Notes: generated by a model from the sequence alone, not told the origin. A stretch of 64,000 nt of DNA from Armatimonadota bacterium (GCA_031460175.1 JAVKGW010000002.1:248001-312000); one strand, 5' to 3'. Counted from the stretch's first letter, positions 38,429 through 47,297 are shown. Translations and numbers: made by a program.

Positions 38429-40732
38429 ATGGCCAAAGTGGAGGACGCGCTCACCCGAAGGGACGGATCGGACCCTCAAGGGAGCACCCTCATCCAGATG
38501 TACAAGAACCTCCTCAGGCTCCCACCGGGGAACCGGACGCTGGAGTGCGCCTTCCGGTACCACCAAGCCACGCGGCATCTCCGGAACGGCCGTCTTCTGG
38601 ACGCCATCCGGGACTACAAGCACCTCCTGGAACTGGATCCCGAGGACCCCTCCGTCTACCTGGACCTCGCGGAGCTGTACCTGAAGAGCGGAACCGCGAA
38701 GGAGGCCGCGGGGGTTCTCCGGGCCCTGGGGGCGTTGTACCGGAGGGAGGGGATGGAACAGGCCGCCCAGGAGGTGGAGACCCGCGCCCGGGCCCTGGAG
38801 GGGAACGAAAATGGCGCAGCACCTCCCGCGAGCCCTAAGGCCCCGGCCGCGGAGGCAGAAGAGGGATCCGCCTCCGTCTCCACGGTGGAGGTCCGGGCGG
38901 AGGCGAGGATGGAGGACACCGCCCCGGACGCGGTGGACGAGGGGGGAGCGGGCTTGCCGGCGCGGGTATCCCAGACTCCTCCCCGGCCCACGCGCCCCAC
39001 GGACCGCCCGCCCACGCGTCCTGGGGGACCCGCGCTGGGGAAGCGGGAACCCCTGGGGCGCATCCTCCTCCGCATGGGCCTCGTGACGGAGGAACAGCTG
39101 GAGCAGGCCCTCGCGATCCACGAGCGCACCCGGGAGAAGCTGGGGCGCATCCTGGTCTCCATGGGGGTCATCACCGAGCAGGACCTGGCAAAGGCCATCG
39201 GGATCCAGTGGAATTACCCCTATGTCGCTCTCTCCTCCGCGGGAGTCGATCCGGAGGTGGTGCGGATGGTACCGCACCACCTGTGCATCCGGCACAAGGT
39301 GCTGCCCTATGCCCGGAACGGCGATAAGCTGTTGGTGGCCCTGGTCGACCCCCTGAACCTCCTCGCCCTGGACGACGTGCGGCTCATCACCGGTCTCGAC
39401 GTGGAGCCCCGGGTCACCACGGAGGAGGAGCTCCTCCAGGCCATCCACAAGCACCACCAATTGGGCTCCCTCCTGGAGCAGACCGCGCACGTGGAAGTGG
39501 GCCCCGAAGCCCCCGTCGAGGAGGAGATCAGCCTGGACCGGCTCCGCCAGATGGTGGACGAGGCGCCGGTGGTCAAGCTTGTGAACCTCATCCTCGACCA
39601 AGCCATCCGGGAGGGGGCTTCGGACATCCACATCGAGCCCTACCGGCACGGGATCCACGTGCGCTACCGGATCGACGGGGTCCTCCACGACGTCCTGAGC
39701 CCTCCCAAGAACCTCAAAGCCGCCCTGGTGTCCCGGATCAAGATCATGGCAAACCTGGACATCGCGGAACGACGCCGACCGCAGGACGGCCGCATCCACC
39801 TGCGGGTGGACGGTCGGGAGATCGACCTGCGGGTCTCCACCCTCCCCACCATGTTCGGGGAGAAGGTGGTGATGCGGATCCTGGACCAGTCCGGCGCGCT
39901 CATCCAGCTGGGGCAGCTGGGCATGGCCAGCGATGTCCAGGAGACCTGGGAGCGCTTGGCCACCAAGCCGTACGGCATGCTCCTCATCACGGGCCCCACG
40001 GGGAGCGGAAAGACCACCACCTTGTACGCCACCCTCACGAAGATCAACACCCTGGAGAAGAACATCATCACCATCGAGGATCCGGTGGAGTACCAGCTCC
40101 CTCGAATCAACCAGGTGCAGGTGAACCCGAAGGCGGGGCTTACCTTCGCCACCGCCCTCCGCTCCATCCTCCGTCAGGACCCAGACATCATCATGGTGGG
40201 GGAGATCCGGGACCGGGAGACCGCGGAGCTGGCGGTACAGGCGGCCCTCACGGGCCACCTGGTGTTCAGCACCCTCCACACCAACGACGCGGCAAGTGCC
40301 TTCACGCGCCTGCTGGACATGGGCATCGAGCCGTATCTCGTGGCCAGCTCCGTCATCGGGGTGATGGCGCAGCGGCTGGCCCGGAAGGTCTGCCCCCGGT
40401 GCAAGGAGCCCTATCGGGCTCCGGGAGAGGCCGTCCGCCGGCTGAGCGAGGACCTGGCGGAGGTGGAGGAAGAAGTGGTCCTGTACCGGGGAGCGGGCTG
40501 CGAGGCGTGTCGTCACACGGGGTACAAGGGGCGGGTGGGGGTGTTCGAACTCCTGGTGGTGAGCGACCGGATCCGATCCCTGGTCCTCGCCCGCGCCCCC
40601 TCCACGGAGATCCGGGGGGCGGCCCGCTCCGAAGGGATGCGCACCATGCGGGAGGACGGTCTCCAGAAGGTGCTGGAGGGGCTCAGCACCGTGGAGGAGG
40701 TCCTCCGGGTGGTGTACAGCACGGAGGCGTAG
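38429..40732 (+). CDS. pilB: type IV pilus extension ATPase PilB with N-terminal TPR domain
   Basis: 767-residue GspE/PilB ATPase that drives pilus assembly. The N-terminus (about 33-120) has TPR-like helices (LRNGRLLDAIRDYKHLLEL, DPSVYLDLAELYLKSG), which PilB normally lacks. A Pro/Ala-rich linker leads to an MshEN c-di-GMP-binding type region (LGRILLRMGLVTEEQLEQAL and LGRILVSMGVITEQDLAKAI). The motor has Walker A GPTGSGKT at 522-529, Walker B IIMVGEIRDRET and the four-Cys zinc site CPRCK...CEACRHTGYKG. Start ATG at 38429 has AAGGTAG upstream; 38393 is an in-frame alternative. It is divergent from the dnaB-like-pilT-pilC unit. Confidence 0.94.
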   Translation: MAKVEDALTRRDGSDPQGSTLIQMYKNLLRLPPGNRTLECAFRYHQATRHLRNGRLLDAIRDYKHLLELDPEDPSVYLDLAELYLKSGTAKEAAGVLRALGALYRREGMEQAAQEVETRARALEGNENGAAPPASPKAPAAEAEEGSASVSTVEVRAEARMEDTAPDAVDEGGAGLPARVSQTPPRPTRPTDRPPTRPGGPALGKREPLGRILLRMGLVTEEQLEQALAIHERTREKLGRILVSMGVITEQDLAKAIGIQWNYPYVALSSAGVDPEVVRMVPHHLCIRHKVLPYARNGDKLLVALVDPLNLLALDDVRLITGLDVEPRVTTEEELLQAIHKHHQLGSLLEQTAHVEVGPEAPVEEEISLDRLRQMVDEAPVVKLVNLILDQAIREGASDIHIEPYRHGIHVRYRIDGVLHDVLSPPKNLKAALVSRIKIMANLDIAERRRPQDGRIHLRVDGREIDLRVSTLPTMFGEKVVMRILDQSGALIQLGQLGMASDVQETWERLATKPYGMLLITGPTGSGKTTTLYATLTKINTLEKNIITIEDPVEYQLPRINQVQVNPKAGLTFATALRSILRQDPDIIMVGEIRDRETAELAVQAALTGHLVFSTLHTNDAASAFTRLLDMGIEPYLVASSVIGVMAQRLARKVCPRCKEPYRAPGEAVRRLSEDLAEVEEEVVLYRGAGCEACRHTGYKGRVGVFELLVVSDRIRSLVLARAPSTEIRGAARSEGMRTMREDGLQKVLEGLSTVEEVLRVVYSTEA

Positions 40733-40736
40733 GGGG

Positions 40737-41093
40737 CTAAAGCGCCTCCACCACGGCCGCTCGGCGCTTCCGGAGCTCCAGTCGCACCCGCCCCAGGGTG
40801 GCCGAGCCGGTGGTGACGACCACCAGCATGGCCTCCTGCCCCGCGGGTGCCACCACCACCACCCCGTCCTCGTACTCCAGCATCACGCTCACCAGCTGCC
40901 CCCGCCGGAGGTCCGCGGACAGGATCTCCGAGGCCCCGAGCGCACTCGCGGTCACGGCGCCCACCGCCTCCAGATCCAGGTCTTCCTCCGCGCTCACCCC
41001 CCCGATCAGAAACCCATCCCTTCCCACCACCAGGGCGGCGGCCACTCCATCCACCCGGGCGAGCTCTGCCAGGATCGTACGCAGATCCGTCAT
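40737..41093 (-). CDS. roadblock/LC7 domain protein (MglB-like)
   Basis: 118-residue single-domain roadblock protein. It has the typical VDGVAAALVVGRDGFLIGG start, LDLEAVGAVTASALGASE helix and the VVVVAPAGQEAMLVVVT strand pair. Bacterial roadblock proteins such as MglB dimerise and control small Ras-like GTPases (MglA) in polarity and pilus placement; no MglA is in the window. ATG at 41093 after GGGGGAAG. It is the last gene of the minus-strand cluster starting with yqeG or roadblock 2, convergent to pilB with 4 bp between. Confidence 0.85.
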   Translation of the reverse strand: MTDLRTILAELARVDGVAAALVVGRDGFLIGGVSAEEDLDLEAVGAVTASALGASEILSADLRRGQLVSVMLEYEDGVVVVAPAGQEAMLVVVTTGSATLGRVRLELRKRRAAVVEAL

Positions 41094-41103
41094 CTTCCCC
41101 CTC

Positions 41104-41892
41104 CTAGGATTTGTCCTCGCGGGGCATCGCCGCTCGCACAAGCACGCTCAGACGGTCCAGGGCCCGGTGCAGGACCCGGGAGATCTGTCGCTGGGACATC
41201 CGGAGCCATCGGGCAGCTTCCGTCTCCGTCAGGTCCAGGTAAAACAGGGCGTAGATCACCTTCCGTTCCACCTCCCGCAGCCGCTCCAGGGCCGCCAGAA
41301 CCGTGATGCGGTCCTCGATGGGAAGTTGAAAGCTCTCGTATCGCTGATGTCGCAGGGAAGCCCGCAACCGCCGGACCTCCTCCGGCTCCAGGACCAGGGG
41401 GGTTCGCATGGCCCGCAGCCGCAGGATCCGTTCCACACCCTCCGGCGCCACGTTCATGGCCCGCGCCAGCTCCTCCACGGTGGGGGGCCGGCCCCGGGTG
41501 GTCCAGAAGGCCTCCACGGCCCGGTCCATCTCCCTCAGCACCTTCCCCAGCCACCGGGGAAGCCGGATGAGGCGACCGTGGTCCCGCAGATGGTGTCGGA
41601 TCTCCCCAGCCACCAGGGCCGCCGCGTAGCTCCGGAAAGGGACCCCTTTCCCCGGGTCATACCGGTTCAGGGCCTGCAGCAGCCCCACGTGCCCCACCTG
41701 AACCAGGTCCTCCAGGGGTTCCCCCCACCCGCGGAACTGGGACGCGATACGGCGCACCATCGGCTCGAACCAGGCACTCAACCGGGCCTGGACCATGGGA
41801 TCCCGGGAACGGAGGTACTCCCGGAGCAGTGCCTCGACCTCCTCCTCCGTCACGCTCTCGTCCTCTGCCGCCGGATAAACCGGTAGATCCAT
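41104..41892 (-). CDS. alternative sigma-70 factor (SigB/SigF/FliA-like group 3)
   Basis: 262 residues. Region 2 contains PLEDLVQVGHVGLLQALNRYDPGKGVPFRSYAAALVAGEIRHHLRD, split here by design: the core is DLVQVGHVGLLQALNRYD. Region 3 has GRPPTVEELARAMNV and region 4 ends with the helix-turn-helix LTETEAARWLRMSQRQISRVL. These match group 3 sigma factors (sporulation, stress, flagella). A matching anti-sigma or anti-anti-sigma gene is absent, but roadblock and unknown proteins flank it. The start may be ATG at 41892 (43-bp overlap with the upstream gene) or GTG at 41853, whose GTGA overlaps that gene's stop; the latter would trim 13 residues. Confidence 0.88.
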   Translation of the reverse strand: MDLPVYPAAEDESVTEEEVEALLREYLRSRDPMVQARLSAWFEPMVRRIASQFRGWGEPLEDLVQVGHVGLLQALNRYDPGKGVPFRSYAAALVAGEIRHHLRDHGRLIRLPRWLGKVLREMDRAVEAFWTTRGRPPTVEELARAMNVAPEGVERILRLRAMRTPLVLEPEEVRRLRASLRHQRYESFQLPIEDRITVLAALERLREVERKVIYALFYLDLTETEAARWLRMSQRQISRVLHRALDRLSVLVRAAMPREDKS

Positions 41893-42674
41893 TTCCGCCG
41901 CTGGAGTTGGAGCAAGATCCGTTCCAGTTCGTCCGGGGGATGGGCCAACTCCTGCCGCAATCGGTGGAGGTCCCGGGTCCCGTCCAGGAGCTCCAGGATC
42001 CGTCCGGCGAGCGGACCCAGGGCCTCCACGACCTCCTGGAGATGGAGGCCAGGAGCCGGGATAAACACCTCATCTCCCCGGAAGGAGGTCCAGGGCGCCT
42101 CCGGCTCCTCGGAGGCCCTCCAAATGTCTATCTCCGCGGGCAGAAGGGCGAGCTCGGAGACGAGCCCGGCCGGGTCCCGCTCGCTCGCCGCCTCCCGGTC
42201 GTAGTACAGGGCCTGGGAGGCGGGAAGGGACAAGAACGCCCACCATCCGGTCCCCCGGACCACCATCACCCCCTGGAATCCCTCCTGCAGGAGGCGATGG
42301 TGGAGAGAGGCCAGCCGGATGAACTCCGTGGAGAGATCCCGGTGCAGGAGTTGACCTCTCGTCATCCGCCGGAGGATGGAGACTACCGGCGGAGGAAGGG
42401 CCATCACCTCCGCCTCCGCGTTCCCCTCCTCAAGGAGCCGGAGGATCTGCCGGGTCGCCTCCGGGTCCTGGACCAGTATCCTGCCGGCTTCGAACAGGGC
42501 AGAGGGAGTCTCCTGTGCTTGCACCACGAGGGCTGCTTCCCAATCCGGTCCCCGGAGGCGCACCACTCCGTGGAAGGTCTGCCCGTGCAGGGCTGCGAGC
42601 AGCTCCTGCATCTCCGAGGCCGAGGGAAGGAGCCGCCGTTCCACCGTCCGGCCTACCGGGAGCCGCTCCAACAT
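41850..42674 (-). CDS. protein of unknown function with two DUF4388/PATAN-like modules
   Basis: 274 residues, no signal peptide or membrane segment. Two internal modules of about 85 residues can be seen: one around LLAALHGQTFHGVVRLRGPDW (residues 25-45) and one around LLQEGFQGVMVVRGTGWW (about 127-144). Each has a helix, then F-x-Gly-Val-Val, then strands. A C-terminal stretch (ILELLDGTRDLHRLRQEL, then LLQLQRRKWIYRF) looks like a winged helix. The F-G-V-V module recurs once in the gene at 43465-44208. The pattern recalls DUF4388/PATAN domains found with roadblock and pilus proteins, but I cannot confirm the family. It overlaps the sigma-factor gene, suggesting joint control. Confidence 0.7.
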   Translation of the reverse strand: MLERLPVGRTVERRLLPSASEMQELLAALHGQTFHGVVRLRGPDWEAALVVQAQETPSALFEAGRILVQDPEATRQILRLLEEGNAEAEVMALPPPVVSILRRMTRGQLLHRDLSTEFIRLASLHHRLLQEGFQGVMVVRGTGWWAFLSLPASQALYYDREAASERDPAGLVSELALLPAEIDIWRASEEPEAPWTSFRGDEVFIPAPGLHLQEVVEALGPLAGRILELLDGTRDLHRLRQELAHPPDELERILLQLQRRKWIYRFIRRQRTRA

Positions 42675-42677
42675 GGG

Positions 42678-43457
42678 TCAACCTTCCGTCCGCAAGATGG
42701 CCTCGTGCCACATGCCCCCGGCGGCCAGGAGGGCGAACCCCGCCATCTCCAGGATGTTGCCGGGATGCCCTTCGAACCAGGTTCCGTAGAACACCGCATT
42801 TACCAGCCACATGATGCCCACCGCGAGGCACAGCATCCCTGCCGAGAAGAGGGCCCAGGCGTAGCTCCACAGTCCCCCCAGGAAGGCGACCGCGGGCGCA
42901 AGGCCGAGGGGCACCAGGAGGACGGCGAGGAAGGCGAACAGGAGACCCACAAGATCCCGCGTCGTCAGCGGGCTTTGGCCCAGCACGGGCCGCAGGAAGA
43001 GGGCAGCTCCCAGGGCGAGCACCGCGAATCCCACCACGGCCAGAAAGGCGAGCTGAGGTCTCGTGAGCAGGCCCAGTCCCCGGATCCGTCTCACCTCTCC
43101 CCCCACCGCAGCCAGGACGACCAGGAAAAACGCCGCGGTGAACACATCGCCCTCGGGCGAGCGCCCTCCCATTCCCCTGTAGTGGTGGAGGGCGAAGGCC
43201 ACGCGTCCCAGGGCCCAGAGAAGGAAGGCCACGGAGAGCCCCAACCATACCCGCCGCTCCCGGTCTTCGGGCCGGTAGGCCCGGGCGGTCCCGAAGGTCG
43301 AGAGGGCTGCGAGGAAGGGGAACAGCACGAGGGCCCCATGGACCCGGAGCGCCTGCCACTCTCTGGCCGCGATTCCCAGAGGACGTTCCAGCACCGCCCA
43401 CGTGGCCAGCAGGAACAGGACCGCGATGACTCCCCCGAAGAAGTAGAACCGGCGCAT
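42678..43457 (-). CDS. polytopic membrane protein, unknown function
   Basis: 259 residues with seven or eight predicted membrane helices (about 5-24, 38-58, 70-88, 102-118, 130-151, 166-183, 188-215, 238-250). No family motif is recognised. A conserved-looking His pair (ALHHY) follows helix 3 and the C-terminus has GGMWHEAILR. Seven-helix sensor domains coupled to kinases have a similar size, so it may be a sensor, but it could equally be an exporter. It begins 7 bp after the upstream DUF4388-like gene and ends 3 bp before the next one; all three are probably co-expressed. Confidence 0.7.
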   Translation of the reverse strand: MRRFYFFGGVIAVLFLLATWAVLERPLGIAAREWQALRVHGALVLFPFLAALSTFGTARAYRPEDRERRVWLGLSVAFLLWALGRVAFALHHYRGMGGRSPEGDVFTAAFFLVVLAAVGGEVRRIRGLGLLTRPQLAFLAVVGFAVLALGAALFLRPVLGQSPLTTRDLVGLLFAFLAVLLVPLGLAPAVAFLGGLWSYAWALFSAGMLCLAVGIMWLVNAVFYGTWFEGHPGNILEMAGFALLAAGGMWHEAILRTEG

Positions 43458-43464
43458 CTCGTCC

Positions 43465-44208
43465 TCAGGATCCCGTGATCCGCCTAGACAGATCCGGGTC
43501 GGTCACTCCCATCTCCCGGAGCAGGCCCTGCACCGCGCGCGCCAGGAACGCCCGGCCGGCCACCTCCCGGATGACCTCCGCGCAGCGCGCGACCGCGGCC
43601 CTCAGGAAGGGGATCTCCACGGAACCCTGGAGCCGTCCTCCCACAAAGGACCCTCCGGTCCCGGAGAGGACCGCCTGGATCTCCGCCTCCAGCTGGCGGG
43701 CTGGCCCCGGGCCCGCGAGCTTCCGATACCGCTGAAACAGGCCTTCTAGCACCCCCACCCAGACCTCCACACCTTCTGTGCCCGGCGCTTCCCGTCCGCC
43801 TCCTGGGAGGACCTCCGATGCAGGTTCCGAGGGCACGGGCTGGGGCTCCGGGGGTTCGATCCATGCCTCGGGAAAGAGCTCTTCCGGCAGGGGATGGACG
43901 GAGACGACGCCCTCCGGCTGCTCGCCCTCCCGGACCAGGAGGGCCACGGCCGTCTCCGGTTCCGCCAGGGCTCCGGAGGGCGTCCGAGCATAGCGGACCC
44001 TGCCCCGGAACAAGAGGAGGTGATAGGCCCGCTGCGGCCACCGGACGGCGATCACCCCGCTGAAGGACCGGCGTCGCAGGAACGCCATCAGGCCCTCCAG
44101 GTCCGTGTAGGCGGTGGCGAGATCCTGGTAGAGGGGCGGAGCCTCAAGCCCCTCGTTCAGAAGATCCACCAGCCGCCCTCCCTCCTGCCCTACAGGATCG
44201 GAGATCAT
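43465..44208 (-). CDS. protein of unknown function with one DUF4388/PATAN-like module
   Basis: 247 residues, soluble. The N-terminal module LMAFLRRRSFSGVIAVRWPQ (about 40-59), followed by YHLLLFRGRVRYARTPSG, is closely similar to the two modules of the gene at 41850-42674 and has the strongest DUF4388/PATAN look (F-G-V, then a G-x-V-x-YA strand). A Pro/Glu-rich linker leads to a mainly helical C-terminus (LEGLFQRYRKLAGPG onward) without known relatives. Start ATG at 44208 with GGGAGAGGG upstream. Function unknown; its neighbours suggest a regulatory complex with roadblock proteins. Confidence 0.7.
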   Translation of the reverse strand: MISDPVGQEGGRLVDLLNEGLEAPPLYQDLATAYTDLEGLMAFLRRRSFSGVIAVRWPQRAYHLLLFRGRVRYARTPSGALAEPETAVALLVREGEQPEGVVSVHPLPEELFPEAWIEPPEPQPVPSEPASEVLPGGGREAPGTEGVEVWVGVLEGLFQRYRKLAGPGPARQLEAEIQAVLSGTGGSFVGGRLQGSVEIPFLRAAVARCAEVIREVAGRAFLARAVQGLLREMGVTDPDLSRRITGS

Positions 44209-44225
44209 CGCCCTCTCCCAAGGGT

Positions 44226-45209
44226 CTACCGGATTCCCCGTTCCCGGTAGTACCGTAGGGCCCCCGCATGCATCGGGATGGGCATCCCCTGGCGGGCGGT
44301 CTCCGGCCGGATGTCCCGCCCCCGTGCGTGCGCCTGATGGAGGACCGCGACGTTCTCCCACAGGGCCTTGGTGAGCTCGTAGAGGAGAGCGTCGGGCAAG
44401 TCCGCCCGGGTGATGAGCATGGCCATCACCGCCGCGGTGGGGACCGCTTCCGGCTGTCCCCGATACGTGTTGGGCGGGATCGTCTGCGGCGTGTAGTACG
44501 GGTAGCGCTCCCGGAGGCGGGCCAGGACCCCGGCGGGAATGGGGAGGATCCGGATGTCGCGGACCGCGGCGATGTCCTGGATGGCCGCGGTGGGGATTCC
44601 CGCGGTGAGGAAGGCGGCGTCGATCACCCCGTCCTTCAGCTGATCCGCGGCCTCCGCGAAGCTGAGGAACTCCGCGATCACGGTTTTCGCGAGTCCGTGG
44701 ATGTGCCGGGTCTGGGCGTACCCGATGTCGTAGGCCCGCAGGATCTGGCGGGCGTTCACCTCCGTCCCGCTCCCCGGAGCCCCCACGGCCACCCGCTTTC
44801 CCACCAGGTCCTCGATGGAGCGGATCCCCTTGCCCTGCAGGGTGACCACCTGGACGGTCTCGGGGTACAGCATGGCCATGCCCCGCAGACGCGTTTGGGG
44901 GTCCCGGCTGAACATCTCGACGCCATGGTAGGCGTAGTACACGATGTCGTTCTGGGCGAAGGCCACCTCCACGTCTCCCCGGCTGATGAGCCGGATGTTG
45001 GCGACGGAGGCGCCCGTCGCCTGCGCCGTGGCCTGGACGCCTGGAACCCGCTCCGTCCACATCCGGGCCAGGGCGGAGCCGAGGGGAAAGTACACCCCCG
45101 CGGTCCCGCCCGTGGCGATGTTGATGAAGCGGCGGGGCTGCGCCCCTGCTCCTCCGATGCCGATGGCCGTGCCCAAAGCCAGCACGATGAGGAACCGGAC
45201 CCCACGCAA
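44226..45209 (-). CDS. TAXI family TRAP-type substrate-binding protein, orphan
   Basis: 327-residue exported binding protein. The signal peptide (residues 1-23, cleavage after AGA) is followed by the TAXI signature FINIATGGTAGVYFPLGSAL, GASVANIRLISRGDVEVAFAQND, and GKRVAVGAPGSGTEVNARQIL. TAXI proteins feed TRAP transporters with dicarboxylates or glutamate-like ligands, but no DctQ/DctM permease gene is here. It may serve a distant permease or a signalling role. TTG start at 45209 after GAGGGGGG. It lies 70 bp downstream of a second binding protein. Confidence 0.92.
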   Translation of the reverse strand: MRGVRFLIVLALGTAIGIGGAGAQPRRFINIATGGTAGVYFPLGSALARMWTERVPGVQATAQATGASVANIRLISRGDVEVAFAQNDIVYYAYHGVEMFSRDPQTRLRGMAMLYPETVQVVTLQGKGIRSIEDLVGKRVAVGAPGSGTEVNARQILRAYDIGYAQTRHIHGLAKTVIAEFLSFAEAADQLKDGVIDAAFLTAGIPTAAIQDIAAVRDIRILPIPAGVLARLRERYPYYTPQTIPPNTYRGQPEAVPTAAVMAMLITRADLPDALLYELTKALWENVAVLHQAHARGRDIRPETARQGMPIPMHAGALRYYRERGIR

Positions 45210-45279
45210 GCGTATCCCCCCTCAGGCCTATGGATTTTCCATCCCCCGCTCCCGAATCCCCTCCGGCCTTCCACGGGCC

Positions 45280-46410
45280 TCACGGCACCACCACGAACCG
45301 GGAACCCTGCACCCGGAGGACCATGGCCTCCCGGGCCGCGTTCCCCGATGGGTCGAAGCGGAGCGTTCCCGTGACTCCCGGATAGTCCTGTAGGCCAGCC
45401 AGGGCGTTGCGGACCCGGGTCCGATCTAGAGGACCCGTAGGCGGAATCCGGATCTGTTTTAAGGCGAAGGCGAGCACCTTGACCGCGTCGTATGCCTGCG
45501 CGGCGAAGGCGTCGGGAGTTATGCCGTACTTCCCCCGGTAGGCCCGGACGAAACCCCGGACCGCCGGGACGGTGCTCTCCGGGAAGAAGGTGGAGACGAC
45601 CACAAGACCCTCCGCGGCTCCGCCCAGGGCCGTCACCACCTCGGGGTTCGCGAAGGCGTCCGGAGCGAGCACCGGGAGTTTCAGACCCGCCTCCACCGCC
45701 TGGGCGAGGAAGACCCGCCCCTCGTCCGGGTAGCCCGCGAAGAGCACCGCCTGCGCGTTCTCGGAACGGATGGCCTGGAGGAAGGGACGGAAATCCCGGG
45801 TACCGTCCTGGAACCTCCGCTGTCCCGTCACCGATCCCCCTCCCGGCCCCAGGAAGGCCCCCACGAAGGAATTGGCCACGGAGGCCCCGTACTCGGTGGT
45901 GTCGTGCAGCACGGCCACCCGTCGGAGGCCGGACCGCCGGGCGAAGGCGGCCAGGGCCTGTCCTTGGAGGCTCGCGGGGAGGGCGGTGCGGAAGAAGAAG
46001 TTCCCCGCAAAGGGGATCTCGCCCGTGGCCCCGGGACTGATCAGGGGGACCTGAGCGCGGAAGGCGGCGGGGGAGAGGGCGATGGCCACGGTGTCCGTGA
46101 ACCCACCGATCACCGCGGCGACCCGGGGCGATGCCACAGCTTCCGCGAAGAGAGCCCCCGCCCGCTCGAGGGAGCCGCGATCGTCCGAGATGCGGAGGTC
46201 CATCCGGATCCGGCCCTCCGCGTTCACCTCTTCCACGGCCAGCTGAACTCCGCGCTGGGCGCTCAGGGCCGCCTCCGCCACTCCACTGGTGAGGGGAAGG
46301 AGGCAAGCGACCCCCACCTCCGCGGGACCCCGGGTGCCTTGACATCCGATCAGAAGTCCCAGAATGGGGACCCAGAGCAGGCGGAGGTTCCTCCGTCGGA
46401 TGGCCATCAA
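45280..46410 (-). CDS. LivJ-type ABC transporter substrate-binding lipoprotein, orphan
   Basis: 376-residue lipoprotein of the branched-chain amino-acid/amide binding family. The lipobox LLIGC places Cys near residue 23, after which the mature protein has ACLLPLTSGVAEAALSAQRG, VNAEGRIRMDLRISDDRG and AVIGGFTDTVAIALSP. The fold also works as a ligand sensor (AmiC-like). No livHMGF permease or ATPase genes lie nearby. Two start codons overlap the lytic transglycosylase stop (ATGATG); either gives the same protein with or without one Met. It is translationally coupled to the transglycosylase, unusual for a transporter subunit. Confidence 0.92.
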   Translation of the reverse strand: MMAIRRRNLRLLWVPILGLLIGCQGTRGPAEVGVACLLPLTSGVAEAALSAQRGVQLAVEEVNAEGRIRMDLRISDDRGSLERAGALFAEAVASPRVAAVIGGFTDTVAIALSPAAFRAQVPLISPGATGEIPFAGNFFFRTALPASLQGQALAAFARRSGLRRVAVLHDTTEYGASVANSFVGAFLGPGGGSVTGQRRFQDGTRDFRPFLQAIRSENAQAVLFAGYPDEGRVFLAQAVEAGLKLPVLAPDAFANPEVVTALGGAAEGLVVVSTFFPESTVPAVRGFVRAYRGKYGITPDAFAAQAYDAVKVLAFALKQIRIPPTGPLDRTRVRNALAGLQDYPGVTGTLRFDPSGNAAREAMVLRVQGSRFVVVP

Positions 46411-47297
46411 GATCCTCCATCCAGCATGCGCCGGTACAGGGAGAGGACGTTATAGACGTACCACCGGGTCTCGCTGTAGGGGGGAATCCCCCGGTGGGCG
46501 GCCACCGCGCTCCGCCCCGCGTTGTAAGCGGCCAGAGCGAGCGGCAGGTTGTGGTACCCGTAGTGCTCCAGGTGGCCCCGCAGAACCCGCACCGTTCCGT
46601 ACACGTTCTCCACCAGGTCGAACGGTCGCAAGACTCCCGCCGCCCGGGCGGTCCCCGGCATCAGCTGACCCAACCCCATGGCCCCGGCCCGGGAGACGGC
46701 CATCGGGTTGAAGCCCGACTCCACCGCGATCACCGCGGCCACCAGCCGGGGATCTACGTTGAAGCCGCGCGCGTATCCCACGATGGCCGTTCCGATGCGG
46801 AGGGCCTCCTCGGGCGTAAGGCGGGGATTGTAGCTCCGGGCCATCCAGGCGTACGTGCGGGGGTCTACCGCGGCCATCCGGGACGGGATCCGTGCCCAGG
46901 TCGCCCGTATCCCCCAGAGGGCGTACCGGGCGGCCTCGCTCTCCGGTGCCATGCGGATCACCTGGCGGAACAGCTCCTGAGCCCCTCGGCGGTCTCTGAG
47001 GGCCGCCCGGGCATAGCCGAGCCAGAGGAGAGCCCCGGGGTCCCAGGGCCGCAGTTGAACCGCCCGCTCCAGGGCCCATCGAGCCAGCCGTCTCCGCCCC
47101 GCCTGGTAGGCACTCGCCCCGAGCCACGTCCAGACGAGCCCGTCTCCGGGGTGCCGCCGGACCATCCCGAAGAAGACATCCGCCGCCTCCCCGTAGCGGC
47201 CCGCCCGATACAACGCAACTCCCTGGGCCCATCCGGGACTTGCGGCTTGCACGTGTGTTGCCATGGCACCCACCAGGAGGAGGGCTGCGCCCCTCAT
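46407..47297 (-). CDS. lytic transglycosylase with TPR-like region
   Basis: 296-residue exported protein. A signal peptide (about 1-18) is followed by TPR repeats (ALYRAGRYGEAADVFFGMV, ALLWLGYARAALRD). A C-terminal SLT domain follows with catalytic Glu in AVESGFNPMAVSRAGAMG, then GLGQLMPGTA and ALAAYNAGRSAV. It cleaves peptidoglycan glycan strands, often to open the wall for pili or secretion machines. It overlaps the second roadblock gene at its start (ATGA) and the LivJ-like gene at its stop. Position between a roadblock protein and binding proteins suggests a job in assembly of an envelope complex. Confidence 0.9.
   Translation of the reverse strand: MRGAALLLVGAMATHVQAASPGWAQGVALYRAGRYGEAADVFFGMVRRHPGDGLVWTWLGASAYQAGRRRLARWALERAVQLRPWDPGALLWLGYARAALRDRRGAQELFRQVIRMAPESEAARYALWGIRATWARIPSRMAAVDPRTYAWMARSYNPRLTPEEALRIGTAIVGYARGFNVDPRLVAAVIAVESGFNPMAVSRAGAMGLGQLMPGTARAAGVLRPFDLVENVYGTVRVLRGHLEHYGYHNLPLALAAYNAGRSAVAAHRGIPPYSETRWYVYNVLSLYRRMLDGGS

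Noticed and set aside
38315-40516. A 733-codon open frame antisense to pilB
   Set aside because: The plus strand carries every PilB motif; the minus product has no ribosome site or family similarity.
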